From positions 3,596,001-3,660,000 of the forward strand of contig CM056877.1 of NCBI GenBank assembly GCA_029876055.1: 64,000 bases of DNA. The letters are read 5' to 3'. This document shows, piece by piece, positions 1 to 11,538 of this stretch. The DNA is from Madurella fahalii (taxonomy: Eukaryota > Ascomycota > Sordariomycetes > Sordariales). The translations under genes were made by a program, and so were the position numbers. The notes under the pieces are model-generated. The model did no database searches. It worked only from the letters and a program-made list of their open reading frames with translations, and was not told the origin of the DNA. The stretch's first letter is position 1; every line of letters begins with the position of its first letter.

Positions 1-2519
1 TCGTCTGGAGCAGATGGCGCCGTGGTCCGTGGCTGGATCGGCTTGATGGGCGGGCGATTCGACGGTAGCTGAAGGACATGGGGAATGGGCTCTCTCTGCG
101 CTAAGGTTAACCTCAATATTGAGGATGAGATAGGGCGCTAGAACTCACACTATCAGCCATGCTGCCCTCCGCCTCGAGGGTCACGCCGTTCTGGGCACGG
201 TAGAACTTCTCTAGGTGGTCATACCACCGAGATGCGAGAGGCCAGACGTTTTGGCTCTCGGCAAGAATGTTGAGAATGCGCTGAACCATCATTGGCGCGT
301 TCCGGGCAATAGATGGATCGGGGCAGACTGTAGCAGCGTGTATTTTAGCCATCCGGGTTGCGCCATGGGGGAACGATTAAAGACACTTACTGTTTGCAAA
401 CTTGCATGGGTAACACGCTAAGAAGCCACAGCTGTAAACACAAAAGGCCTGGGAAAGCTCATTAGTACTTGTCGGCTCGTTCCACCGTTTCGGACAGTTG
501 GGCCTACCGCCATCTGGGCCCCGGGACCCTCTTCGGGTGCTTTGTCGGCGTAATGTGCCTCGATCTGTTCGTAAAGCGAATTCACGTTCCTGAACAGTTC
601 AAGCGCCATATTTTCCCAGAAAGCTGTTAGTTCGGGATCCGACTTGTCGTAGGATATCATCCTGGGAAGATGGCGTCAGCTATGCCACTCCAGAAAAGGG
701 GGGTTACGAGGTTCCCCTACTCGTGTAGATATGCTTTCCGAATAACGATGTTGCATAGGCGTGTGGTCATAGTCACCCCAAGGTATGCCTACCAGAAGCG
801 TTAGTGATGAGCTGAGCATGAGAATATAAGAAGATGCGCAGCATACCAAATCCTGGCCCTCCTGCTTATAACCCTTGAGGAGGAGGCTGCTCCATCGGTG
901 ATCATTCGGAAGACCTCGCTCCCAGTCCCCAAGTCGCCTCTCCATCTGCGCGAACTCGCTCGCGGGTTCCCACGGCCGCAGGCTTTTACTGTTGTTGATG
1001 GCCCGTCGGGATATGGCTCCCCAGTAGTAGTGTGCCTGGATGAGGACGGCGAATAATGATCTCCTCTCATCAGCGATCAGCGCGGGATTCTCGAGCGCCG
1101 GGACCGTGTCCTCAAGCGCTGCTCTCGACTTTGGTTCCACTGCATTGGCAAAGTCGTTTTCGTTGCTCGGAAGCAGCGCCGTGATGTCGCTGGCCGATAA
1201 TAATACCGGGGACCGCAGCCCAGAGTGCAGGTTGTCCTGACTGTGCAACATCCACTGGAACATGCTGTCAGCTGCCGAGAACAACCCTTCCCAAGCTATA
1301 CCTCCACACATACCAAGGTCCTTCTGGCAGATTCAGCCCGGATAATGAGCTCCCGCGTGGGATTCTGCAACACATAGGTTTCTTCCCTGTGCAGCTGCAT
1401 GAGTGTTGCCATCCGCATCGCGATCGCCAGGTTGATCTCGCTTCCTGTCAGAAATATCCGGCGTCGCCAAAGCTTGTGAGGGTTCCGGAGAAACTTACCG
1501 AACTCTTGTGCTTCATGCCACTCCCCTGCTGTGCAATGCCCAGCAGATAGAAAGCCTGGCACCTCTCGAGGCTCGGTTCTTTGTACAGCTCATTCTGAGC
1601 TACAGCTGAGGCACGCTCCATGAAGGCCTCGGAGGCCTTGACACCGCTTCCATACCGTTCAGCCAAAGCCGGCGTCAACCGCGCCGAGACACTGAGGATC
1701 CCAAGCAGGAAGAATACACTGACGGACCGGTGCTGGGTTCGAAGACGTTCCGGAAATAGCTGCTTAGGGATGAATCCAAGCTGGAAATAGTGGCGCGTGA
1801 ACCTATTAACGGCCTCGATAACCTCGGGCAACGGTGGAAGGAGGTCCCAATCGTCAGCGCCCTTTGCGAGACTGGGCGCCACGAGCATAGATGAGCGCAG
1901 CTGGCCAGGGCCGTCCAGAATATCACGTTGGGCTTTGGCAACGTCCCGCTTCTTGTTCTTGTCCGTCCTCACTCGAGGGTGTCGGTACTCACGGTCCTGG
2001 TCTGGCTGGCCACGTACCGGGAACACGCTTGGAGATTACAGTATCAGCATTGACGAACCCCTTTACAGCAGAGAGAGTGGGAGAGACGGGAAAGCGGCAT
2101 CAGGCATGGGAATCAAGACCCGACGTCACCAGGCGGACAGCATCTCACCAGTCAGTGGGACCGAGGCCGGCATCGTGACATGCCCGACACGGCGGCTTGG
2201 CCTTTTCGTGCAGACACTTGCTTCTCATACGACGACATCTGGCAATTGTGCGTCAGGATCAACGTCTTCTTCTACGGAGGGCACGGCAGCCATGTGCAAG
2301 AGCCGGCTGGGACGGCGCAAGATGGCAGCTGTTGCGAGGGCGGAGCCGCAATCCGGCAATCTGGATTCGCACGCACCTTCGGCAGGCGATTGGGGCTCGC
2401 CGCCTGATAACAACAGGTTGCGCTGCGCCTCCGGGTTGCAACTGGGCGGCATTCAGCTCTGCGGGGAGAGGCGGCGTTGGCGGCGCCGGCGGGATCGGTG
2501 GCTTCATCTCAACGTCCAT
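1..2519 (-). CDS. Zn2Cys6 fungal-type transcription factor (3' end outside window)
   Basis: Nuclear sequence-specific regulator. Reconstructed exons on the minus strand are 2519-2377, 2238-2149, 2027-1499, 1436-1314, 1254-847, 788-721, 661-508, 448-391, 327-151 and 100 to the edge, still open at base 1. Splicing assembles a zinc binuclear cluster with cysteines at about residues 46, 49, 56, 65, 68 and 78 (core ACRRCRRMRSKC), followed by a basic stretch. The middle is a fungal_trans domain (PF04082 family): FYLLGIAQQGSG, AIAMRMATLMQLHREETY and RRTLWMLHSQDN are typical of it. The visible protein is about 615 residues and ends in a Pro-rich tail. The start at 2519 gives an acidic/Pro-rich leader before the cluster. 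Intron 1 falls between the first and second cysteine, and intron 2 splits the codon of the sixth. Target genes cannot be told from sequence; I do not assign a named orthologue. Family confidence is high, exact exon ends moderate. Confidence 0.85.
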
Positions 2520-4753
2520 TCCGGCGCGTCGAGACGGCTCGTCGCAGAACCGTCAGTGCCGTGCAGAAGCCGGTATTGCGTAGTGCGGATGGGTCAGTTT
2601 CCAGTGTTCTTCAAGCTCCCCTTGCCGGAGCAACCGTCGGGGCAAGATCGAGTGGGGTTTTGTTGCCGGCAGGGCAATCCGCGCCCAATCTCAAGCCGTC
2701 AATTGCCAGGACGGACTCCCTAGGGCGGTGCTCAACGGCAAGGCAGGCGGGGTGATTGCCGGCCGCCTAAAAGGAGTAAAAATAAAGACAAAATAAAAAG
2801 GGCAAACGCCCAAGCTCTTTGGTGGTCCGTTCAGATGGGCTCAAAATCTATTGCTGCGATTCGCGCGAGCCTGGGGCGACGCACCGCGTTATTAAATGTG
2901 CCAAACCGTTTGAGCGAAAAAGCAAAGTCGTAATGCTGTCAGTTCAGGCTTCGAGGGCAAGGGCCCACCGGTTTATAAAGCCACACGTGATGCATCGTAT
3001 TTATTGCTACGAAAAGACTCAAAACGGAGAAGGGGGCCACCAGCGACGGGCGAGCCGGTGCCCCCACCTGCTGCTGAGCGGGAGGCTCTCGCCCTCGTCG
3101 AAAAGGCCGGGGACGTAATAATTTGTGCATACAAGTCGTGCATCGCATTGCATTTGCGGGCGGGAAGGCGTCCCCACCATCGGTGTTGTCGGCCCTCTCA
3201 TTCTCGAGTTTGCCGCGATTCCCTCAGCTTCTTGCCTTCGTGCCCGCTGTTTGCCGAGACCTGCTGCTCCGGGACAGCTCCCGATTGAGCTGCCCAAAGC
3301 AAACGTTAACTAGGGGGAGTGGAGTCACAGGGCGACATCCGACCCATGTCAGCGAACGGGCTCCATCTCCCACAACCGTGCGGAGTGCACAGTGCTCTGT
3401 CCTGTGTGTAACCTTGGTGAGTAGCCCTGTCTGCAGATGAGATGGCCCAAACGACAGACTTCGAAAACGTCGAGTCCATATTTCAGCACTCGTGTCTAAC
3501 CATGAAACCCTCCCAGACTGCACAATGTCCCAACTTGTAGCTAGCGTCTGGCTGATAGGCATCAGAGAGACTGCGGCAAACAAAGTGCTTTGACCGAGTG
3601 GAAACCGTCTTCTGTCTGTATCACCTTCCTTCTCGGTTTGACTGAGATGATGCGTAGCCCTGCCCCCCTCCCCCTCTCTCTTCATCCTCGATCCCTAAAG
3701 ACTTGGGGTATTGGCGATTTAATGGTGCTCGGCCTGTCAGAAGTGATCAAATAGCAAAGTCGAGCACGGGCAAAACAATACACACAATATGGGTCGTATT
3801 CCTTAGATCCATCTAAGACCGGATCTAGGGTTCCTGCGAGCCGCTAGGCATCATAGACCACGATCACTTGACCGAGTCTGCCAATTCTCAACATACAAAG
3901 ATCCAAAGATCAGTAACTAAGGTAAGGTAAGGTAGGTAGGTAGGTAGGTAGGTAGGTAGGTAGGGGGTAAGTAGGGTTGTAGGTAAATAGGTAGCTAGGT
4001 GACCGAGGCTAGATTTGATCCGTCTCGGGGCGGGTCGAAGACGGCGTAGCGGCGCATCCCCATAGAGGTTGGGGATAGGGAAGGGGTAATTGGGAAGCAA
4101 AAGACGGGCGGTAACCCGACGTTCACGCAGGGCGGCTCTGTTAAAACGCTCGTAACCCTCTTCTTCCCGCCATTCGAGAACTCCGCCCATGCGATCGTTC
4201 CTGCTGCCATCTGTGTCCCCGACCCCCCCTTTTCCGATCTCCCAACCCAGTTTCCAGGACCCCGTTTGCTGGACCAAGATTACGCGCACCGCCGTTCAAA
4301 CCGGCTGCCACCTTTGGGGGTAATAATCCGTTGAGAATTCTACATGATGTTGCTTTTGCTCCACGCCTCTCAAAGTCTGGAAGCATGGAACAGTACATGC
4401 GATCGCTCTATCGTCATTCCATAAACTCGTGTTAAAAAAAGACCAAATGAGGAAACAATGACGGCAGCCGCAGCAAGTGCTCGAAAAGTGAAGTGTCTTT
4501 CTAGGGGTATGATGTTGTCGGGGCCATGGGGTCTATATACACATCATCTGTGCATCTCGGTGCCGTGTCGTGTGTCGTGTCGTGCCCTGTGTCGGGGAGT
4601 TGCTGCTGAGGGGGTGGGGCTGGTGAAGCAATACTTCTTCCAGGGCGGCTTGCGTGGGGTTGAAGTGCCGGGGGTGACGCGGGTGCCTTGTGAGGACTCG
4701 TGCGTCTTGGAGAGCACGGAACGGCAGCATCATGCCGGCCGAGCTCACCTCTC
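2520..4753. other. Intergenic: promoter side of the Zn2Cys6 gene and 3' flank of kap95
   Basis: About 2.2 kb without a convincing gene. Short ORFs on both strands have no recognisable domain and no coherent splice-linked continuation. It holds a GGTA microsatellite (3921-3965) and a short degenerate GTGTC/GTGTCGT run near 4564-4595. It probably contains the promoter and 5' UTR of the transcription factor and the kap95 3' UTR. Confidence 0.6.
3921..3965. repeat. GGTA tetranucleotide microsatellite
   Basis: GGTAA units grade into about ten GGTA/GTAG units, followed by degenerate copies to about 4000. It is non-coding, and a polymorphic simple repeat is the plain reading. Confidence 0.9.
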
Positions 4754-7753
4754 TCATGTTTGCATGACGGTCTGGGCGCCGCCGATTTGCCGCTTGACCT
4801 GCTCTCGTGCCCACCGAGCCGTGTCGATGGTGCGAGGCTGGAACTCACGGTTCGACCGCGTCTCCTTGATCATTGCTGTGACCCACTCTTGCCGGAAGGC
4901 ATCAGTCAACTGGCCGTTGGGATACGCATCCGCGAGGTCGCTGTATGGTGTTAGCCATTACCGACATGTGCATTTCGACCGGTACATTCTTACCCAATAA
5001 CACCCATCGAGGCCCGCATCAATGCCTCGCTCCGGTTGGCATCATTGGCGATGCTGTTGAGCAGCTCGAAGATGGACTGCACATAAGGTTGGAGGATGGT
5101 GGCTGTAGCATTTTATGTTAGATCCGAAATGCACCGAAGCTGAGCCGGTAACAAACACTTACTCTTACCACTAGTCTTCATAGCACCAATGATACCGCCC
5201 CATGCATCCATGATGCCTTCCCTCAGAGAAATTACGTAGTCAAACATCTCGTACGAGCCGTCGGCGCCAGCGGTGATAGTGGCAGCCTGCTGCAATACCT
5301 GGGCAACAATACCGAGGTACGTTTCGAAGTGGCCACCGATGGCACCGGCAATATCACCAAAGCATTGGAGGATGGCGGGCTTGAACTGATTCGCGAGGGC
5401 AGTGCTCTAGATAGCATCCAAAGTTAGCGAGTCCAATCCAAAGAGAGAACTGTGAACGGCAGATCGAGATCAGAAGAGCATGGGCAACAAACCCTAAGAT
5501 TGCCCAAGAGATAGTTCATGAAGTTGTCACAGTAGGGCTGGCTGCGCTCCCCCATCGATCGAGTGATGTCGCTGACGAGGCCAATAGCCATCGAGCAGAG
5601 GCTCGGCTCTTCCTGGTTGCCCAGAGCATTGTAGAGGAACGGCGCGAAGGCGTCCATGTATTTGACGAACTCCTCTTCCATCGCGTTCGCAAGGCTGCTG
5701 ATGGTCGCGAAGGCCGACTCCGGGACGCTAGATTTGCCTCCAACCGTGCTCAGAATCTGCAGAAGGACTTGCATGATCCTGTCGCCCTGCGGAGTAATCT
5801 CCTTATCCAGCCGTTGAATAGTGGCCTGCAACACCGTGCAAAGACTCGTCTGCATATCCTCCAGGATGATTCTATCCTCGACGCTGACAACTTGCTGTTG
5901 CATAGGGATCGTCTCTTCCAGGCGCTGAATGGCAACGGTAGACAGGCTGGCAATCGCGGGGAGACTGTCATTGGCAGAGTTCTGCACAAACACGTTGAGA
6001 ACTTCGTATGCCGCCGTCCGCATGGCGGGCTCGGCGTCCATCCTGCCCGTCACGGCCAGGAGATTGGTGACGCTCAGGTTGAAATGCGGGGTCAGGGGGT
6101 TCTGGGCGGCGCCCGGCTCGCCGGCGAATCGCTCAGCAAGGTTCATCAACGCCCAGCAGCACGAGGCCGCCATCTTGGGGTTGTTCATCAGGCCATTAAA
6201 CAGCGAACGGATCAAGGGGTCGAGGTGCTGGGTGGGGTCAATAGCCTCGGAGCAGGCCTCGGTGATCCGGCCCAGCGCATAGGCTGTCGAGTCTCGGACA
6301 TGAACAGAAGGGTCTTCCATCATACTAATCAGAGGTTGCATGCCCGACTTCACGATGGGTTCCAGCACCTTCTCCTCCGGGCCGTCCATGATGGCTCCGA
6401 AAGCGGAGACTGCCGCATCCCGGTTGTGCCAATCATCGTGGCGCAGATTGGCCTCGACGAACTGAATGACCGGAGGAATGATAGCCGCACCGACCGACTG
6501 CGCGTAGAGCTGAAGACACTGGTAGGCGGCGCGCGAGATGTTATACTCGTCGTCCGCCGCATCCTCATCCTGCTTGGTCAGGAGGCCGAGAAGGACCGGA
6601 ACCACCTCGTTTGTCGCCACACGGCTGAAGTTATAGAAGGGCCGCATCTGCTCGGAGCTCTCGACCTGGGCGTTGTCGTCTTCGATAGCGATTTCCTCCT
6701 CGCACACGGTGCTCCAGAACTCGACCGCAAGCTTGGCAACATCCTCGTCGCCACTCTTCATGCCCAGGATGGTGAGACCGAACAGAGCCTTCTCCATGTA
6801 GAACCTCATGTTCTCGTAATACAGAGCCATGATCCGGTTCAGGCAGCCGAAAGCCCCCTGCTGTATCCGGGAGTCGTCGGCCTGGGTGGCCTCGCAGACT
6901 ACCTGCATAATGTAGTTGCGCTCGCCCTCGTTCTTGAAGTTGTTACCGACAAACTCGAGCGAATCCCCCAGGGCAGTGATGGCAGCAAGGCGGACGTCAT
7001 TGTTGGTCTCTTCCTTGCGCGCGCCCTGTACCACGGCTGTCAAGATGGCGTTGGAATGCTTGACCAGGCTGTTCCTAAGTTCGGGATCTTGGCTCTCGCA
7101 GATAAAACCCATAGCCGTTAGGGAGGCCTGCTTCTGGTGCTGGGTACCCTCGCTGACATTCCGCACGAGCGCGTGCATGAGATCCGGCCACTGATCCCGG
7201 GGTAGCTCGATGGCCGCGATAGCGGCGACTACCTGGGCCGTCGCTTGGCCGGCCTGAGCATTGGTGGACGAGAGGGTCTCGAGAGCCAGCTGCTTGATGC
7301 GCGTCTTGATATCTTGGTCGGTCTGGTTGAGCCATTTCGCTTGTAGTGCGGCCTGCCTCGCGAACTCGCGTGCGCTGAAGGCGTTCTTTAGGGCAATACC
7401 GGCGGCGGCTCGAATGTGGCCTTCGGCGCTCTCATTCGCCAACGCTTGGACGAGCGTTAGGAGGTATTGCGACTGCGAGCCAAGACGTGTTAGCAAGGAT
7501 GGCTAGCCAACTAGAAAACCGCTGCATAATGAGAGCAGAAGACAGCCTTACAAAGTTTGTCTCAGCGGCCTGAGTAAGTTGCTGCTCGGCGGCATGCCGC
7601 AGAGTCGCGTCTGGGGAAACAGTCAGCAAAGAGGGACCATCACGGTTGCCGGGGCGCGATTTGTGTGGGCGGCCTAGAAACGCGGGATGCGGTGTACTAA
7701 CCAGGACTCAGCGAGTTGGTGAGGACAGTGTTGATGTCCGGCGCGCCTTCCAT
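4754..7753 (-). CDS. kap95: Importin subunit beta-1 (karyopherin beta, Kap95)
   Basis: Nuclear import receptor that carries importin-alpha/NLS cargo through the pore and is released by Ran-GTP. Exons are 7753-7702, 7610-7552, 7472-5493, 5406-5169, 5102-4994 and 4940-4754, giving 874 aa, the usual length for the family. The protein is HEAT repeats throughout. Recognisable parts are the N-terminal NTVLTNSLSPDATLRHAAEQ, IRAAAGIALKNAFSARE, a central acidic loop (DEDAADDEYNISRAAYQCL), SVHVRDSTAYALGRI, and the C-terminal REGIMDAWGGIIGAMK. The ATG at 7753 starts MEGAPDIN and matches the family N terminus. All five introns are short and keep frame. Neighbours are unrelated, and nothing in the sequence suggests special regulation. 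Confidence 0.96.
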
Positions 7754-9463
7754 GGTTGCGATCTGGATCTCGTTGCCAGAGGTCAGGAGGATGGAAAGCG
7801 GGGGCTGTTTTGAGGTAAGAGGGAGGGTTGGCAGGGTGAAAGACGACGCCGTTCGCAGCTAAAGTTTGCGCGGAACACTAGGCGGGGGGTGTGGGATCCA
7901 CAGGGTACCGGACGAGCCTGGTTGTAAAAAAAGTGCAGACCAGCAAACAGGTCTCTTCTCACCGGAAGTAGCCGATGTAACAAGCCGCCCGGGAACCGGG
8001 AAAAAAAAAAGGAAAGGAAAATAGAGAAGAGACACCCGATGGCGCTGAGAATCAGCCCGAGTTGGAAGGTGCGGGTCTGTGTTTGCTCAAAAATTTTGTC
8101 AACAATCGCAGGTCCCCGTTTGACGAGTGTGGATGCCGCCAATGCCGCACCAAGTAGAACGCCTCGAGGAGGGAGTGCGTCGCTGGAATGGAAAAAAATG
8201 GTGCCGCAAAAGAGCGTGTCGAATGGGACGGAGGCCTTGCGGGCAGAGGACAAAGACCAGAAGCGTAGGCAGCAAGTCTCTTGTCAGCTTTCGGGAGTGA
8301 GTGGAGGGCAAGTGGAAAGGCGGTCTTTGAGGCAGATGATGCGGAGTTGACGAGGCAGGTCCAGCATTGGCTGTTGGCAGGCCCTCGCCGTGGAAACCAA
8401 AGCTGATGTTCTCTAGCTGATCCTTGTGACCCGCACTGTACATCTGGATAAGGTTGCCTTTTCGTTTGCACAAGCGAGAGCAAGAGGCACAGTGCGGACG
8501 TCTTATGGCGGACTTTCTTGGGGCTAGGGGCTCGCCTAGGGATAGCGCTTCTTCAACGCTGCACAAGAAACGGGGACTTGCATATGGTGCATGCAGCCCG
8601 CTAAGCAAGCCGAGACAATGCCCCAACGAGATTCCATCACTTTCCTTTCGTCACCCAACCCCCTTTTCCGCGTGAGACGCCCTGCGCGTGAGATGTGAAT
8701 TTCGACTAGATAGTGGAGTCTGGGTATGGGAGGTACATACATGATCTTCCTATCCGAAACGCTGTCACAAAGGTTATGTTCAATTGTTATTGCTTGTTCC
8801 CGCTGGTAATACTCATAATTTGCAGACCTCTTCGCTTCATCGTTTGACTCAGCGAAGGTCTTGGCGCTAGGGATATGGGTGCTTTGACACATGCAACATC
8901 TGCTGTGTTGTCCAAAATGTCCGCCTCAATCATAACACCACTCCTAGACTGTGTAATAGTGTGCGGGTGATATCTAGTTGCCTGATTGAAGAGGTCTACA
9001 AGTAAAGGGCTAGTCGTCCAGTCGTTTCATGACTATCTTGTCCCAGTCGGTTTTCGTCAGTTGACATCATGCCAAGTAAAGAGATTATATTTTGTCCCCG
9101 ACAAGAGAGGAACAGTAGCATTTTATGTACAATGAAGAGCACATTCCAGCGATGCCGCTTGCGAGTCCCCGTGTCGAGCCGCCTCTGCCAATGACTCAGC
9201 CGGGCAACTCCCTTTTCCACATCGTTCTGGAGCCACCTCTGCTTCGCCCGGCGCCGCCTGCAAATGCCCCACACAATGTAAATGCATCGTCAACCCGTCG
9301 GCATGACGCCCCAGGTGTTAGCAGGCCAACAACAAGCTTTTTTGGGCCGGATGCGTTTTTTCCTATTTGCAAATGAGGGGAATGAAATGGTGAAAATTGC
9401 CGATGACTAAATCCAGAGCCTAGGGTCTAAGGCTGCGGGAAGCTACAAGCGAGAATGGTATGA
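7754..9463. other. Intergenic: kap95 upstream region and leu4 3' flank
   Basis: About 1.7 kb with only low-complexity or domain-free short ORFs. An A-rich run lies near 7999-8010. The right part should hold the 3' UTR of the isopropylmalate synthase gene, the left part the kap95 promoter. I see no RNA gene or repeat family. Confidence 0.55.
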
Positions 9464-11538
9464 TTACATCTCATCCGCCTTCGCCTCGAGAACATTGATG
9501 ATATCGGGCACATTGATAGTCCCGTTGGCGCCATCAGTAGTCCGCTTGGTGACTCTGGGGCTTCCTTGTCGGCTAGGGGAAAACTGTACCACGAGAATCG
9601 AAAAAATCAGCGGCAATCCTCAATGTATACAAAGCCAATGCGACAGCGCGAGAAACTTACGTTGCTAGCAGCACTCAGGAGGGCAATCAGAGAGCTCTGG
9701 ACCACATCCTCGTGAATGCCGACACCCCATACCCTCTGGTCCGCACCGGCCGCGGTACACTCTATATACGTTGCGGCCTTGACGTCACGACCTCTGCCGA
9801 CCGCATGCTCCTTGTAATCTTGAACATCGAGGTCAATACCGATAGTCCGGAGCGCGTTGGCCAGGCTGGAAATGGGACCGTTGCCACGGCCACGGAGCTG
9901 GTATTCGACACCGTCGATCGAAATAACCCCTTCGAAGACTCTCCTGAGGTTCCTTGTGTCCTGGGTTTTGCCTGGCTCGGGAGGAGCCGGTGAGGTAGAC
10001 CGGTCGGGGGAGATATTGTAGTCGACAATGTTGAAGCGGGGGTTCTTGGTGAGCGAGTACGTCTGTTGGAACAACTCGGTGATCTCGGTAGGGAGGAGCT
10101 CCCGCCCCTTCTTCTCCGCCATATCCTGAACCACCTTGGCAAAGGCCACCTGCAGGCCACGCGGCAGGTCGAGGTAGAGATGCTGCTGGATGATCCAGGC
10201 AGCACCGCCCTTTCCACTCTGCGAGTTGACGCGGATGACGGCCTGGTAGTCCCGGCCAATGTCCTTGGGGTCGAGCGGAAGGTAGGGGATCTGCCAATAG
10301 TCATCATACTCCTTGCCTTCCTTCTCGCGCAGCTGGAAGCCCTTCTTGATGGCGTCTTGGTGCGAACCGCTGAATGCGCACACGACCAAGGAACCGCCGT
10401 ACGGCGCACGGGGGTGCACCTCGATCTTGTTGCACTCCTCCACGACCTTGATGACCTTGTTGAGGTCCGAGAAGTCGATGTTGGGAGAGACACCCTGAGT
10501 ATAGAGATTCAGGGCGAGGGTCACGAGGTCAACATTGCCAGTCCGCTCCCCGTTGCCAAACAGGCATCCCTCCACTCGGTCGGCACCAGCCATCTGAGCT
10601 AGCTCTGCTGCAGCCACCGCACAACCCCGGTCGTTGTGAGGGTGGAGCGAAACGCAAATCTTCTCGCGCTCAGTGATGTTGCGGCAAAAGTACTCGATCT
10701 GATCGGCGTACACATTCGGTGTAGCCATCTCGACCGTGGCAGGGAGGTTGAAGATGATGGGATTCTCGGCCGTGGGCTCCCACGCCTTCTTAACTGCCTC
10801 GCAGATCCTCACGACGAACTCGGGGCTCGTGTCGGAAAAGGTTTCAGGGCTAAACTCAAACGCCCATTCCGTCCCTGACTGTGAAGGGTCGTCTTTGGTC
10901 AGCGACCGCACCAGGGCCGCACACCGGCTAGCCAGCTCAACGCTTTCATCTTCTGAAAAGCCAAAGACAATTCTCCGGAAGCATTCGCTCGTGGCAAGGT
11001 AGATGTGAACGATAGCCTTTTTGGCCCCCTTCAGCGACTCGACGGTGCGCCGGATGAGGTCTTCTCTACACGGGGAGAGAACTTGGAGCCAGACATCGTC
11101 GGGTACCGCTCCCGGGGTCTCGATCAGGCGTCTGGTGAAGTCAAAGTCAGTTTGCGACGCCGAGGGAAACGAAACTTCGATCTCCTTGTAGCCCAGGTCG
11201 CAGAGCATCCGGAAGTATGTCCACTTCTGGTCACCATTCTGAGGTGAGGAGGGTCAGCCAATAGCGCACAACGATACCATGTAGAGCGCACAACAAACGC
11301 ACCATGGGGTCAACTAAACTCTGGTTACCGTCCCGGAGATCTGTCGCGAGCCATCGCGGCGCCTTGTCGATGGTCTTGTTAGGCCATTGGCGGTCCGGGA
11401 GGTTGAGAGGAGGGAACCTCTTGTACTTCTTGGAGGGATCCTTGAGCCTGCATGCGGGGTGTCGGTAAGCTTTTTGTGCCCGCGTAATACTCATATAGCT
11501 GCGCATCTGTGGGCGACTGGCTCGACTCACATGGGCAT
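9464..11538 (-). CDS. leu4: 2-isopropylmalate synthase
   Basis: First committed step of leucine synthesis: acetyl-CoA plus 2-ketoisovalerate gives 2-isopropylmalate. Exons are 11538-11531 (only 8 coding nt), 11447-11303, 11238-9661 and 9583-9464, giving 616 aa. Seen in sequence: the HMGL-like signature LRDGNQSLVDPM near residue 40, the metal/second signature region HPHNDRGCAVAAAELAQMAG followed by GNGERTGNVDLVT, and a C-terminal LeuA dimerisation/allosteric domain (VEYQLRGRGNGPISSLANAL, HEDVVQSSLIALLSAASN). In this family the LeuA domain gives leucine feedback inhibition. No long mitochondrial presequence is present in this model, so a cytosolic form or an unseen upstream start remains possible. 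A TGAGTCA site about 280 bp upstream fits cross-pathway control. Confidence 0.96.

Noticed and set aside
5769..7121. 450-codon plus-strand ORF
   Set aside because: It lies antisense to the main exon of kap95; its composition is the complement of HEAT-repeat coding sequence and shows no domain.
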